From: Flabesymbios commensalis
Taxonomy: Eukaryota; Annelida; Polychaeta; Terebellida; Flabelligeridae
DNA: 64,000 nt
Direction: 5' to 3'
NCBI GenBank assembly: GCA_964017125.1
Contig: OZ024909.1
Span: forward strand, 52,246,414-52,310,413
Positions 25,101 to 34,600 of the stretch are shown here, piece by piece (within the stretch, counting starts at the first letter, position 1; each line of letters opens with the position of its first letter). The notes under the pieces are model-generated. The model ran no database searches and had not been told where the DNA came from. It saw nothing but the letters and a program-made list of their open reading frames with translations. The translations under genes and the position numbers were made by a program.

Positions 25101-25220
25101 GTGGAGACGGAGGACACACGGATACCGGGATTCATGAAGGACCTCACCGTGTACAGGAAGGCCCTGGATCACATAGCCGAGCACAACGGCCTGTCAGACG
25201 ATCTACTCATGTCCTGCTAG
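13177..25220 (+). CDS. MATCAP: MATCAP-type tubulin tyrosine carboxypeptidase (KIAA0895 family)
   Basis: Seven exons: 13177-13596, 16049-16194, 17244-17307, 18231-18386, 21327-21447, 23282-23587 and 24967-25220. All borders are GT-AG and phases match, giving 488 residues. The start is the ATG in GAACATGG, a good initiation context; an in-frame ATG at 13129 lies upstream. Residues 1-160 are basic and Ser/Pro-rich, likely disordered and microtubule-binding by analogy. The catalytic part matches the vertebrate family closely: NYNPQF near 180, RTGG, the zinc motif HEIGTH (300-305) and NPTEEGLAS (332-340), whose Glu supplies the third ligand. CELFKDLG, WDYCVRAKRG and KDQVYL follow. The family removes the C-terminal tyrosine of alpha-tubulin; the length agrees with vertebrate members. 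The exon 5/6 intron cuts the zinc motif. The last exon is repeated downstream at 31376-31629. Confidence 0.93.
13999..14095. repeat. Family A-type hairpin
   Basis: Palindrome TTTTTACTCACTTGAAGTTG ... CAACTTCAAGTGAGTAAAAA around GTCGCGGCAGCGAGAC, in MATCAP intron 1. Flanking TIRs are worn, though ATGGGTTAAAAG remains on the right. Confidence 0.6.
14637..14703. repeat. Family C palindrome
   Basis: Outer CACCCAATGTTGGTGTAATG and CATTATACCAGCATTGGGTG pair around a TGGGCCAGCGTCGTAGACGG core. It lacks the usual CAGCAAACAC end. Confidence 0.65.
14887..15132 (+). mobile_element. Family A hairpin MITE, complete, TTAA target
   Basis: TTAA-CCCTTTAACCGCC on the left and GGCGGTTAAAGGG-TTAA on the right, 246 bp. 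The hairpin CACTCACTTGAGGTTGTG ... CACAACTTCAAGTGAGTG sits near the left end, and an AT-rich arm ends CGAATATATGCGGCACC. A TTAA duplication and CCC-starting ends fit piggyBac-type elements. No transposase is present. Confidence 0.75.
15748..15818. repeat. Family C palindrome, diverged
   Basis: TTGATGTGATGTTGAACCAC pairs loosely with GTGGCCCAACATAAGACAAC in MATCAP intron 1. Confidence 0.45.
16240..16487 (+). mobile_element. Family B hairpin MITE
   Basis: TTAA-CCCTCAAAGCGCTGAA start, then the ATGGAGACCAAAGGG arm, then a long hairpin centred on GACGTCTTTAGACGTTAG, ending GCACTGTAAGAA. It lies 45 bp inside intron 2 of MATCAP. Confidence 0.75.
16500..16715 (+). mobile_element. Family I hairpin MITE
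   Basis: Contains CATCTGTGAAGAATGAC, a poly-T stretch, then the hairpin CCACTACAAGTCGAGAATTG ... CAATTCGCGGCTTGTAGTGG, ending GGCTTGAAAGGG-TTAA. The same order recurs at 41627-41851. Confidence 0.6.
16712..16940 (+). mobile_element. TTAA hairpin MITE related to families A and H
   Basis: TTAA-CCCTTATCCTGTTGATC, then the palindrome CACCCGCTTGAAGTTGTG ... ACAGCTTCAAGTGGGCG, then a right end near TTTAACGATTAA. It shares its left TTAA with the preceding element. Confidence 0.5.
17335..17457 (+). repeat. Family B MITE, hairpin half
   Basis: Starts in the ATACCTATGTTATGGGTCTA arm and ends CACTGAAAGGG-TTAA. Both arms carry the variant ACATTAGACGTC / GACGTCTAATGT instead of the usual ACTTTAGACGTC. 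It begins about 28 bp after MATCAP exon 3. Confidence 0.7.
17801..18044 (+). mobile_element. Family B hairpin MITE
   Basis: TTAA-CACTTATAGCTCTGAA to GCACTGAAAGGG-TTGA, in MATCAP intron 3. The hairpin is centred on GACGTCTATTGATGTC. Confidence 0.7.
18463..19481. mobile_element. Harbinger-like non-autonomous transposon, 1019 bp
   Basis: Ends AGGGCCTGTCACACCTTGGC and GCCAAGGTGTGACAGGGCCT are inverted repeats. TAC flanks both sides (18460-18462 and 19482-19484) as a 3-bp target duplication, which fits PIF/Harbinger. The interior holds many short GCGTTACTCAGTCGC- and GATCGCTGG-like words but no transposase. It lies in MATCAP intron 4. Confidence 0.7.
19543..20457. mobile_element. Possible second Harbinger-like element, worn
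   Basis: The left end GGCCTTCACACCTGTTACGA may pair with CGTCAGGTCTAAACGGC on the right. GGACGCG-type words are concentrated near both ends. No target duplication is visible, so limits are tentative. A 116-bp palindrome is nested inside. Confidence 0.4.
19951..20066. repeat. Perfect 116-bp spacerless palindrome
   Basis: Two 58-base arms meet with no spacer at ATGG/CCAT. The ends are GGGCCCGTATTCTCGTAC and its complement. Slightly mismatched relatives occur at 27821-27934 and 34232-34344. Confidence 0.85.
20501..20561. repeat. Family F/G hairpin
   Basis: GTTTTCATTCATTCGAAGTT pairs with CAGCTTCAAATGATGAAAAA around GCTAACGCAATTT. It corresponds to the hairpin part of family G elements such as 28122-28371. 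Confidence 0.55.
20911..21116. mobile_element. Family D inverted-repeat element
   Basis: ACTGTAGATATGGTAATTTT at the left and ACCAGATCTACAGT at the right, with TTCGCGAATTT repeated inside. It ends about 210 bp before MATCAP exon 5. Confidence 0.65.
21465..21627. repeat. Family C palindromes, two diverged copies
   Basis: Two back-to-back weak palindromes with the words AATGCTGGCCCGGTG and AATGCTGGCACGACGTC. They start 18 bp after the donor of MATCAP exon 5. Confidence 0.45.
22087..22287. mobile_element. TTAA-flanked MITE, about 200 bp
   Basis: TTAA-AGGTGACCTATCACC at the left and GGTGATAGATCACCT-TTAA at the right. The inverted ends extend about 30 bp. TTAA on both sides points to piggyBac-type integration. 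It is distinct in sequence from families A, B and G. Confidence 0.7.
22567..23091. mobile_element. hAT-like non-autonomous element
   Basis: CATGGTTACCACA and TGTGGGAACCATG form the ends. Subterminal AGTCCTTGAA words are repeated many times in direct orientation near both ends. No ORF. It lies in MATCAP intron 5. The superfamily call is tentative. Confidence 0.5.
23636..23702. repeat. Palindrome in MATCAP intron 6
   Basis: ACTATTACCATGCAACCCCA pairs with the TGGGGGTTGCATGGTAATAG arm, around GGAGAGCCCTACAAGGGTTC. A G10 run precedes it. It starts about 50 bp after the exon 6 donor. Confidence 0.75.
24380..24478 (+). mobile_element. SINE 3' fragment
   Basis: Contains CACCATCCTCAGGAGGTTCT and GTGGCCTAAAGCCCGATT, the 3' part of the dimeric tRNA SINE found at 47438-47750. 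It is 5' truncated. Confidence 0.75.
24669..24914 (+). mobile_element. Family B hairpin MITE at the duplication breakpoint
   Basis: TTAA-CCCTCACAACGCCG to CTGAAAGAG-TTAA. The hairpin arms are exact over more than 30 bases and carry the private variant GTCTTTATGCGTCAG / CTGACGCATAAAGAC. The left breakpoint of the tandem duplication (24858) is 6 bases from the hairpin centre (24863/24864). It lies just upstream of MATCAP exon 7. Confidence 0.8.
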
Positions 25221-25232
25221 CTTCAAAGTAAA

Positions 25233-25316
25233 CCCAGTAAACACAAAACATTTGTATAACATAACACATGTGCCGACGTTGTATAAATGTTGTACAAATG
25301 TTTCGTGTTTACTGGG
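25233..25316. repeat. Family C palindrome 12 bases after the MATCAP stop codon
   Basis: CCCAGTAAACACAAAACATT to TGTTTCGTGTTTACTGGG. It would form a hairpin at the start of the 3' UTR. The unit 2 counterpart is 31642-31725. Confidence 0.75.
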
Positions 25317-25677
25317 AAGTAGGTGGGTCGTCTCGATTCGCTGAGCACAGTTATTACACGAAGTGGTATCGTGGGCCCACCCACATGATCAAAGCTCCAA
25401 TGAGTGGGGTCCTTCGAGACGTGAATATTATTGGTTAGCGAATCAAGACGACTCAGCTGCTTCAAGGTCACTAATTGGCTAAACTACGGACAACTCGAAG
25501 AAACACACGTTTATAAGACAGATTACTGAAAGAGCGTACAGATTGAGCGGCTTTTCACCACTGGGCATTATCATGTGACAGTAGTAGACCTGCACTTGAA
25601 TGACAAAACTATAGCGGCACACAGGGACAAGTCAACGTGGTGCCCTGAATACATCTGTGATACGTCGTCCCCTTGGA

Positions 25678-25729
25678 TATGAAAGGGTGTATCTGCCACT
25701 TTGTGAAGTGGCAGATACACCCTTTCATA
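25678..25729. repeat. Perfect 52-bp hairpin
   Basis: Two 24-base arms, TATGAAAGGGTGTATCTGCC followed by ACTT and the complement, around a TGTG loop. The same hairpin is at 32087-32138 in unit 2. Confidence 0.85.
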
Positions 25730-25949
25730 CCCTGCTCTCATTTCTCACGGACCACACATGGTTAGCAGGTATTGGCATGTATACCCATCATTACTGTGGT
25801 GATTTGTGAACGTGCCTTAATTGTACCATGCTATTGTCGGACATAATTTTATTATTATTAATATCAACCCTACAGTTGCCAAATTACTAAAATCGTTCAT
25901 TGGCGTTTTCATTCATTTGAAGCTAGAAATGCTAACGCAATTTCCAGCT

Positions 25950-26163
25950 TTAGCCCTTACAGCGTTGAAATATTTTTTGTATAAAACATGGAGACCAAAG
26001 TGTCTTAGTTGTCTTTTCCCGCTTCATTTGAATACCTGTGTTATCAGGTTAGGCCTATGGGTCTACGGCCATTATATATGGTTGTAATTCTTTTAGTGCG
26101 GGGATCGTCTTTAAGACGTCAGAATCTGACGTCTAAAGACGATCCCTGCGCTGAAAGGGTTAG
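25950..26163 (+). mobile_element. Family B MITE nested in a family F hairpin
   Basis: TTAG-CCCTTACAGCG to CTGAAAGGG-TTAG interrupts the F palindrome, whose arms TTTTCATTCATTTGAAGCT and GATGAATGAAAAT lie outside. The counterpart is 32359-32572. Confidence 0.65.
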
Positions 26164-26696
26164 ATGAATGAAAATCACGCATGTTTAAAAACAGTCTAAA
26201 TAATGATTTAAAAATATTTACCCACATCTGCAGTACCTAATATTTAGAATTTAATTTTAATGAACATATTCCTTGGTGAAAATTATTTTATGCAATCTGA
26301 GCAGCAGGGTAGACATTAACAGGGTATTTACTTCCCTTTAAAACCAGTGGGCGGCAGAAATGACACTTTAATAGCTTTTAATACTAGCCAGGTCGGGCAC
26401 AATAAACAGGTTTAACCATGACTCTGCATGACTGCTGTTCCATAGCTTAACCATGATGACAATGAAATCAGGATTTTCTAATCAAATCTTGGAACACATG
26501 TGGCCCTACCTATTTGTATTATAAGTCGAAGAAAGAACTCAATTACGATAGATTCGTTGATGCGAATATACTCGACGCTGCGCGACTTAACTAGTACATT
26601 CGGATCTATCGTTTCGCTCTTTCTCCATGACGTAACGCTTAGTTTGGTCATATATCGTACATGCATTTTGATATTATTTTGCTAATGCCCAGACCT

Positions 26697-26772
26697 TTGA
26701 CCCAATGCTGGTTTGATGATGGGCCATGGTCTACGACGCTGGCCCAGCATCAAACCAACATTGGGTCAATGT
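26697..26772. repeat. Family C palindrome
   Basis: TTGACCCAATGCTGGTTTGA pairs with TCAAACCAACATTGGGTCAA around a CTACGACGCTGG core. The counterpart is 33106-33181. Confidence 0.75.
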
Positions 26773-27139
26773 ATGTATGCGAGGCGTAGACCTACTTTTT
26801 ACTAGTATAAGAGATTCTGATATAGTTTTTTTACCACAGCTTGTTTGGTCTTAGCTTCGCGTGTGTTTCATTTGTCGACATCTAGATATTGGTCTGGAAA
26901 CTCCTGGTGTTATGTCAATTCAAAATTCCCATAGTATAAGCCTATATCAACCGTTGTCCTGCTAGGCCCGTATATCACATACGGTTTTAAACGAAATAAC
27001 ATGTCACCGAAATGGATAATAGAACTTGTGGGAGATGATTAGTTAGTCAAATAACTCAATTTAGAAGATGAATGTTTTCAAAAAAGAAAGAAATGTTTTT
27101 CGTCATTTGAAGGGGAATACTGCGTTAGCAATTCCATCT

Positions 27140-27338
27140 TGAACCCTTAAAGCGATGAAATACTTTCGTATAAGCCATGGAAACCAAAGGGTTTGTTCAA
27201 TTTGATATCATGTTTTAGTCGGCTCTTCATATGGGTCTACGACCATTAGAAATAGTTTTACTTTTACAGTGCAGGGATCGACTTGAGTAGACGGCAGATT
27301 ATGACGACTAAAGTCGATCCCCGCGCTGTAAGGGTTAA
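27140..27338 (+). mobile_element. Family B MITE nested in a second family F hairpin
   Basis: CCCTTAAAGCGATGAAAT to GCGCTGTAAGGG-TTAA, placed at the same relative point of an F palindrome (arms GTTTTTCGTCATTTGAAG and AAATGAGGAAAAAC). The counterpart is 33549-33747. Confidence 0.6.
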
Positions 27339-27820
27339 ATGAGGAAAAACAGCAGAAAACAATTCAGCTTAATAACGCTACATGTATAACATAATGCCTT
27401 GTTAGTGTATTTTTTGTCAGGTAGATCCGGTTCCACAATAGGAAGAACAAACATAGTGCGGAACATGCAGATTATTTGCAGGAGATTATTTGAAAAGATG
27501 GTGTAATGCATCACAATTTGATATATTGGAGTAGTTTATAAAATGCACTTTCATTCACATTGAGTTGCGGATTCTTAAGCTGCGTGAGCTATTCCCAGCT
27601 GAAGGTGATGAAAAAATGAGTATAAACTAGCTGAGAATTAAACATTTCTATTTACACTTTATATAACATTTTAAAGGACTACAAATTACGCTTACAAATT
27701 ACGCACCAAAATTGGAACAAAATGTTTTCTCAATTATAAGTATTTTTTGATCACTTGTTGGGGGTTCGCGGCAGGTAGGCACACGTTTAAGTAGGGGAAC
27801 ATCTTATTTATTGTACCGCA

Positions 27821-27934
27821 GGGCCCGTATTCTCGTACAAGTTGCGATATATCGTAGGCTTCGAATTGGTCGAGATGGCCATCTCGACCGATCCAAAGCC
27901 TACGATATATCGTAACTTGTACGAGAATATGGGG
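27821..27934. repeat. Long palindrome, relative of 19951-20066
   Basis: GGGCCCGTATTCTCGTAC to GTACGAGAATATGGGG, centred on ATGGCCAT, with a few arm mismatches. The counterpart in unit 2 is 34232-34344. Confidence 0.8.
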
Positions 27935-28121
27935 TGTTTCACCGTTGATTTAGGTTATTCTTAATATTAGATCTTCTTCGAATCAGACGTAGTTCTGAGC
28001 GATCGCAATTCAAACGTTTTACTTGCCTTCATGGACAAACATGTAGACCCATTCCTATATTCTATGCAGCATACATGTACTTGGACAGGGTCAACCCTTG
28101 ATATATAGACTTTTAATTGTT

Positions 28122-28371
28122 TTAACCCTTATGCTGCCGGAACCGTATATATATGCGTTTTCAAGCAAATTTCAGAACAAATAAATTCAACTCAAATTGC
28201 TAAAATGTTTTGCAGTAGATGCTTATTTAATCTAATAATTACATTTTGAAGACGTATATTTTTGCATAAAAATAATTATTTTTCATCATTTGGAGCTGGA
28301 AATTGCGTTAGCAATTCCAGCTTCAAATGAATGAAAAATAGTCCTCAGCATTTCGGAAGCTATAGTGTTAA
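28122..28371 (+). mobile_element. Family G hairpin MITE, TTAA target
   Basis: TTAA-CCCTTATGCTGCCGG to GGAAGCTATAGTG-TTAA, 250 bp. It has an AT-rich arm and then the F-type hairpin TTTTTCATCATTTGGAGCTG ... CAGCTTCAAATGAATGAAAA. The left arm motif GCCGGAACCGTATATATA resembles family A. The counterpart is 34536-34785. Confidence 0.65.
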
Positions 28372-28456
28372 TGGCCTTATATAATCAGCTTCTAAAACTT
28401 AAATGTCTCAAATCTGCGATGATTATTTCGAGTTAAATTTAGCAAATTCAACAATG

Positions 28457-28545
28457 TTTTAGTCACTTGAAGTTGTGGATCGCGGTAGCGAGACACAACT
28501 CAAGTGACTAAAAAATTTACTTTGTGATCTCATAGCTCTAGGGGT
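28457..28545. repeat. Family A-type hairpin
   Basis: TTTTAGTCACTTGAAGTTG pairs with CAACTCAAGTGACTAAAAA around GGATCGCGGTAGCGAGAC, ending near GGGGTTAAG. The counterpart is near 34870-34960. Confidence 0.6.
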
Positions 28546-29912
28546 TAAGAAAGCGTCCCTAGTGTTATAATATGATGAATATGATAATGTGGATATGTTA
28601 AATACTCAACTATTACTTTACACACAAAGAACGATGTAAAACGTAAAGCAAGAATCTCTCATGTAAAGATTGTGACACATAACATGGGAATTCATCTTTT
28701 TTTCCCGCGTTATTACCACAGAACATATAGTACATATCATCTCTGATAAATTAACCTTTGTTGATTTGAAATGGTTATTGACCATACATTTGCTTATCAT
28801 ATTTATGCACTATGCAGTTTGGATGATTCTTTTATGTTTTGACGTCATGATGTGTTTCCATGTGCCTGACATTGGATACTGTATGTGGTGATAGTGTGCT
28901 GATCATTCAAGTCTTCCCTGCCCAGAACTGAGTTGAATTTTGACTTTATTTATTAGAGCTTCACGATTTCTTTACATTTTTCGCTCATTTAAAATAAGTG
29001 GCATTGCTGTCGCAATTTGACCGTTTCACTTGTATATTGTCAAAAAAATTGTTGTTGTGAAAAAGCATGTTGAAGACGATACAAATCGCGGGCCGGTAAT
29101 TTCAAGTTTCCTCTGCCGCTCTGTGACTTATGTTTAAGTTTTGACTGATGTGATACTAGAATAGTCTTCCACATTGCTGTATTATAAAGATGAATAAACT
29201 GTCTTTCTCTCACCTTTTTTTTCACTTTTATTTGGATTTAGCTTCTAGCTTTTTATTATCCGTTATTATTTTAATGTTATTGATAGTAAGTGCGTGTTGT
29301 AACAAAAATAATAACCTATTACCAATGTTACCATATTACGTCAAAAAGTACAGTATATTAGCCCGCCTTTTAATTTTTTCAACGGTATGCTATTGCAATT
29401 GGAATTCGGCTTCGTCAGGGTTAATAATTTCTTGACAATAATTTCTTGACAAGTTGTTAATCGTGAGCTTATTTGGCTGAAGGCTTTTGTCCTCCTATGA
29501 TGTATGTCCATACCATCCGTCCGTCGTCTGTCCACGTTCCATTGTAATAGCATTAAAACCATTATAATATCATTGTAATGTAAACAAAAAATAAGCACAA
29601 CCACTTTTCAACACAAATCGTTAATGTATACCCTTTAAACATGTGTGCATAGTTAGTGGTGGTGTATTCACAAACGACAAACTGAATTCAAGATTAAACA
29701 TACGTTTTATTTCCTTACAAAAAGGCAGCTAGACATCTATGAAATATCACAGACTGAGAAAAGACTTATCTTGGTTGGCATAGATAATAATTATACGCGC
29801 AGACCATTGTTCACGACCTTGATGCTGTCGTGTTCCGAGGCCATGAGTTATGAAATTATGATCTAAGCGGCTATATAGTTAGGCCTATACGAATGTACTG
29901 GTTAAGATGGAC

Positions 29913-30158
29913 TTAACCCTTTAACCGCTGGTGCCGCATATATTCGGGTTCTCATTTTTTATTAGCACATTAAGTACCACCTTTTAAACATGGTAAATAT
30001 AAAATGTGACATCAATGAGCAATATTTAAAAACAGTTGACCTCCATTTTGTCAAATCTGAATAATTTTCACTCACTTGAAGTTGTGGATCGCGTCAGCGG
30101 GACACAACTTCAAGTTGGAGAAAATTCAGATTGAATAATTTGGCGGTTAAAGGGTTAA
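29913..30158 (-). mobile_element. Family A hairpin MITE, complete
   Basis: Minus orientation of the element at 14887-15132, 246 bp with TTAA on both sides. The unit 2 counterpart is 36337-36583. Confidence 0.75.
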
Positions 30159-30256
30159 CTAAAATCTTTAACTATCATCCTAAAGTTAAGATTGTCTAAG
30201 AACACGGTCCCTAGTTTTTACTTATAGGACGGAGGCAATATGCCTGTTATACTACC

Positions 30257-30540
30257 AACATGCCACAGAGTTTCATCATTAAATTGTACAGCGAAACTCA
30301 AGTCTCCGGCCGTCTGGGCATGTCTGGGGGTATATCCCCTAGACATGTCCAGAACCCCTTATCGGGCGAGCGAAGGAAAACGCTCTCAATAACCCACCAT
30401 GCCCTATCACCCCCACCCTCACATCATCTGTACATCATTCATCTCATCAATTGACTACAACGTTTTTATCGTATTACAATGTCACTTAAAAGACCTTTTG
30501 TGCCGAAAAGTGACGTAAAGCAAAGATTTACTACTACTAC
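30257..30540 (+). mobile_element. Retroposon insertion present only in unit 1, 284 bp
   Basis: Flanked by GTTATACTACC at 30246-30256 and 30541-30551; unit 2 has this word once, at the empty site. It ends in (TAC)n and matches the 3' part of the element at 4262-4985. It is a clean insertion or polymorphism, 5' truncated relative to the longer copy. Confidence 0.85.
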
Positions 30541-30579
30541 GTTATACTACCCTGCAACGGCGAACTGATATTCTGCCTT

Positions 30580-30668
30580 CCCAAAGCAAACACAAAACAT
30601 TTGTCCAAAGTTGGACCAACGTCAAAGACGCTAGGCCGACGTTATACAAATGCTTTGTGTTTGCTGGG
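30580..30668. repeat. Family C palindrome
   Basis: CCAAAGCAAACACAAAACAT to TTTGTGTTTGCTGGG. The unit 2 counterpart (36711-36809) has about ten extra bases in the left arm. Confidence 0.7.
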
Positions 30669-31249
30669 TTTGTGTTGCAGTTTTAGACGTGGAGCATGCT
30701 GTTACGGCTTTTGTTATTTAATATTGCAACAAATTAAACCTAAACACAATAATAGCTGATAATCTGAATGCCTACAGTGGATTACGTGGAGGAAATACGT
30801 CGCAAATGTACTGTATGATAATTATACTACTTCACACATGTAGGCCTACAACTGTTCATCCAGCCAGCTATAGCAGAAAATGTGTATGGAAATGACCCCC
30901 CCCCCCCCATTAAAATGAAAGCCAACATTATTATGTCCTCTGATTAACGAAACAATTGTGCTGTCAATTTGCAATCCACATTTATTTTACGTGGATAATA
31001 ATGTAAGGTATCATTGATTCGGGGAAAAACTATTTTATAAATACATTAAGATCACCAGGTATGCATCTTTTATAAATAATTACACTTGAGGAAGAGTAGG
31101 CCTATATGGCTAAGAACTTTTTTGAAAAGTTAAATGAATCACAAGTACTTTGAAAATCCGTAACGATATAGAAATATTATTTTTTAAATATTTATAACTT
31201 AAGCAGCATTGAATCATCGTTTCGTGTTTGCATGGTACGATATCTAGGC

Positions 31250-31266
31250 CTACACAATACTGCAGG
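31250..31266 (-). pseudogene. Orphan last codons of the TIR gene
   Basis: On the minus strand these bases encode the last residues CSIV and stop, the same tail that closes the TIR gene at 37475. They mark the right end of unit 1 and have no upstream coding sequence. Confidence 0.8.
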
Positions 31267-31375
31267 CGTCTACAGACGTCAGATTCTGACGCATAAAGAC
31301 GATCCCCGAGCTGAAAGAGTTAAGAGGGTTAATCCAATCTGATATTATACTCTGCTTATGTTGTGTGGTTAACAG

Positions 31376-31629
31376 GAGCGTTTTGTAAAGATCAAGTCTA
31401 CCTGACCGGCGGGCTGTCGATCCTGAAGCGTAGATCCCACCTGGACTTCCACATGCTGGTCCGCGCCGGTAAAGTCTGCTTCCGCGATCTGGATCGTATA
31501 CAGGACATGGTGGAGACGGAGGACACACGGATACCGGGATTCATGAAGGACCTCACCGTGTACAGGAAGGCCCTGGATCACATAGCCGAGCACAACGGCC
31601 TGTCAGACGATCTACTCATGTCCTGCTAG
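31376..31629 (+). CDS. Duplicate of the last MATCAP exon
   Basis: Encodes the same 83 C-terminal residues and stop as 24967-25220, with the acceptor TTAACAG intact. Splicing from exon 6 to this copy would give an identical protein with a different 3' UTR. Without transcripts it cannot be said whether it is used; the nearer copy would normally win. Confidence 0.75.
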
Positions 31630-34600
31630 CTTCAAAGTAAACCCAGTAAACACAAAACATTTGTATAACATAACACATGTGCCGACGTTGTATAAATGTT
31701 GTACAAATGTTTCGTGTTTACTGGGAAGTAGGTGGGTCGTCTCGATTCGCTGAGCACAGTTATTACACGAAGTGGTATCGTGGGCCCACCCACATGATCA
31801 AAGCTCCAATGAGTGGGGTCCTTCGAGACGTGAATATTATTGGTTAGCGAATCGAGACGACTCAGCTGCTTCAAGGTCACTAATTGGCTAAACTACGGAC
31901 AACTCGAAGAAACACACGTTTATAAGACAGATTACTGAAAGAGCGTACAGATTGAGCGGCTTTTCACCACTGGGCATTATCATGTGACAGTAGTAGACCT
32001 GCACTTGAATGACAAAACTATAGCGGCACACAGGGACAAGTCAACGTGGTGCCCTGAATACATCTGTGATACGTCGTCCCCTTCGATATGAAAGGGTGTA
32101 TCTGCCACTTTGTGAAGTGGCAGATACACCCTTTCATACCCTGCTCTCATTTCTCACGGACCACACATGGTTAGCAGGTATTGGCATGTATACCCATCAT
32201 TACTGTGGTGATTTGTGAACGTGCCTTAATTGTACCATGCTATTGTCGGACATAATTTTATTATTATTAATATCAACCCTACAGTTGCCAAATTACTAAA
32301 ATCGTTCATTGGCGTTTTCATTCATTTGAAGCTAGAAATGCTAACGCAATTTCCAGCTTTAGCCCTTACAGCGTTGAAATATTTTTTGTATAAAACATGG
32401 AGACCAAAGTGTCTTAGTTGTCTTTTCCCGCTTCATTTGAATACCTGTGTTATCAGGTTAGGCCTATGGGTCTACGGCCATTATATATGGTTGTAATTCT
32501 TTTAGTGCGGGGATCGTCTTTAAGACGTCAGAATCTGACGTCTAAAGACGATCCCTGCGCTGAAAGGGTTAGATGAATGAAAATCACGCATGTTTAAAAA
32601 CAGTCTAAATAATGATTTAAAAATATTTACCCACATCTGCAGTACCTAATATTTAGAATTTAATTTTAATGAACATATTCCTTGGTGAAAATTATTTTAT
32701 GCAATCTGAGCAGCAGGGTAGACATTAACAGGGTATTTACTTCCCTTTAAAACCAGTGGGCGGCAGAAATGACACTTTAATAGCTTTTAATACTAGCCAG
32801 GTCGGGCACAATAAACAGGTTTAACCATGACTCTGCATGACTGCTGTTCCATAGCTTAACCATGATGACAATGAAATCAGGATTTTCTAATCAAATCTTG
32901 GAACACATGTGGCCCTACCTATTTGTATTATAAGTCGAAGAAAGAACTCAATTACGATAGATTCGTTGATGCGAATATACTCGACGCTGCGCGACTTAAC
33001 TAGTACATTCGGATCTATCGTTTCGCTCTTTCTCCATGACGTAACGCTTAGTTTGGTCATATATCGTACATGCATTTTGATATTATTTTGCTAATGCCCA
33101 GACCTTTGACCCAATGCTGGTTTGATGATGGGCCATGGTCTACGACGCTGGCCCAGCATCAAACCAACATTGGGTCAATGTATGTATGCGAGGCGTAGAC
33201 CTACTTTTTACTAGTATAAGAGATTCTGATATAGTTTTTTTACCACAGCTTGTTTGGTCTTAGCTTCGCGTGTGTTTCATTTGTCGACATCTAGATATTG
33301 GTCTGGAAACTCCTGGTGTTATGTCAATTCAAAATTCCCATAGTATAAGCCTATATCAACCGTTGTCCTGCTAGGCCCGTATATCACATACGGTTTTAAA
33401 CAAAATAACATGTCACCGAAATGGATAATAGAACTTGTGGGAGATGATTAGTTAGTCAAATAACTCAATTTAGAAGATGAATGTTTTCAAAAAAGAAAGA
33501 AAGGTTTTTCGTCATTTGAAGGGGAATACTGCGTTAGCAATTCCATCTTGAACCCTTAAAGCGATGAAATACTTTCGTATAAGCCATGGAAACCAAAGGG
33601 TTTGTTCAATTTGATATCATGTTTTAGTCGGCTCTTCATATGGGTCTACGACCATTAGAAATAGTTTTACTTTTACAGTGCAGGGATCGACTTGAGTAGA
33701 CGGCAGATTATGACGACTAAAGTCGATCCCCGCGCTGTAAGGGTTAAATGAGGAAAAACAGCAGAAAACAATTCAGCTTAATAACGCTACATGTATAACA
33801 TAATGCCTTGTTAGTGTATTTTTTGTCAGGTAGATCCGGTTCCACAATAGGAAGAACAAACATAGTGCGGAACATGCAGATTATTTGCAGGAGATTATTT
33901 GAAAAGATGGTGTAATGCATCACAATTTGATATATTGGAGTAGTTTATAAAATGCACTTTCATTCACATTGAGTTGCGGATTCTTAAGCTGCGTGAGCTA
34001 TTCCCAGCTGAAGGTGATGAAAAAATGAGTATAAACTAGCTGAGAATTAAACATTTCTATTTACACTTTATATAACATTTTAAAGGACTACAAATTACGC
34101 TTACAAATTACGCACCAAAATTGGAACAAAATGTTTTCTCAATTATAAGTATTTTTTGATCACTTGAAGTTGGGGTTCGCGGCAGGTAGGCACACGTTTA
34201 AGTAGGGGAACATCTTATTTATCGTACCGCAGGGCCCGTATTCTCGTACAAGTTGCGATATATCGTAGGCTTCGAATTGGTCGAGATGGCCATCTCGACC
34301 GATCCAAAGCCTACGATATATCGTAACTTGTACGAGAATATGGGGTGTTTCACCGTTGATTTAGGTTATTCTTAATATTAGATCTTCTTTTTCGAATCAG
34401 ACGTAGTTCTGAGCGATCGCAATTCAAACATTTTACTTGCCTTCATGGACAAACATGTAGACCCATTCCTATATTCTATGCAGCATACATGTACTTGGAC
34501 AGGGTCAACCCTTGATATATAGACTTTCAATTGTTTTAACCCTTATGTTGCCGGAACCGTATATATATGCGTTTTCAAGCAAATTTCAGACCAAATAAAT

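Larger units (their letters stand above)
24858..31266. repeat. Tandem duplication, unit 1 (6409 bp)
   Basis: Matches 31267-37491 in direct orientation. It runs from the middle of a family B hairpin in MATCAP intron 6, through the last MATCAP exon and the intergenic DNA, to the last five codons plus stop of the convergent TIR gene. In the first 2.9 kb I see only about five substitutions or small indels; differences are denser beyond about 27.8 kb. Unit 1 alone carries the 284-bp insertion at 30257-30540. Confidence 0.93.
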
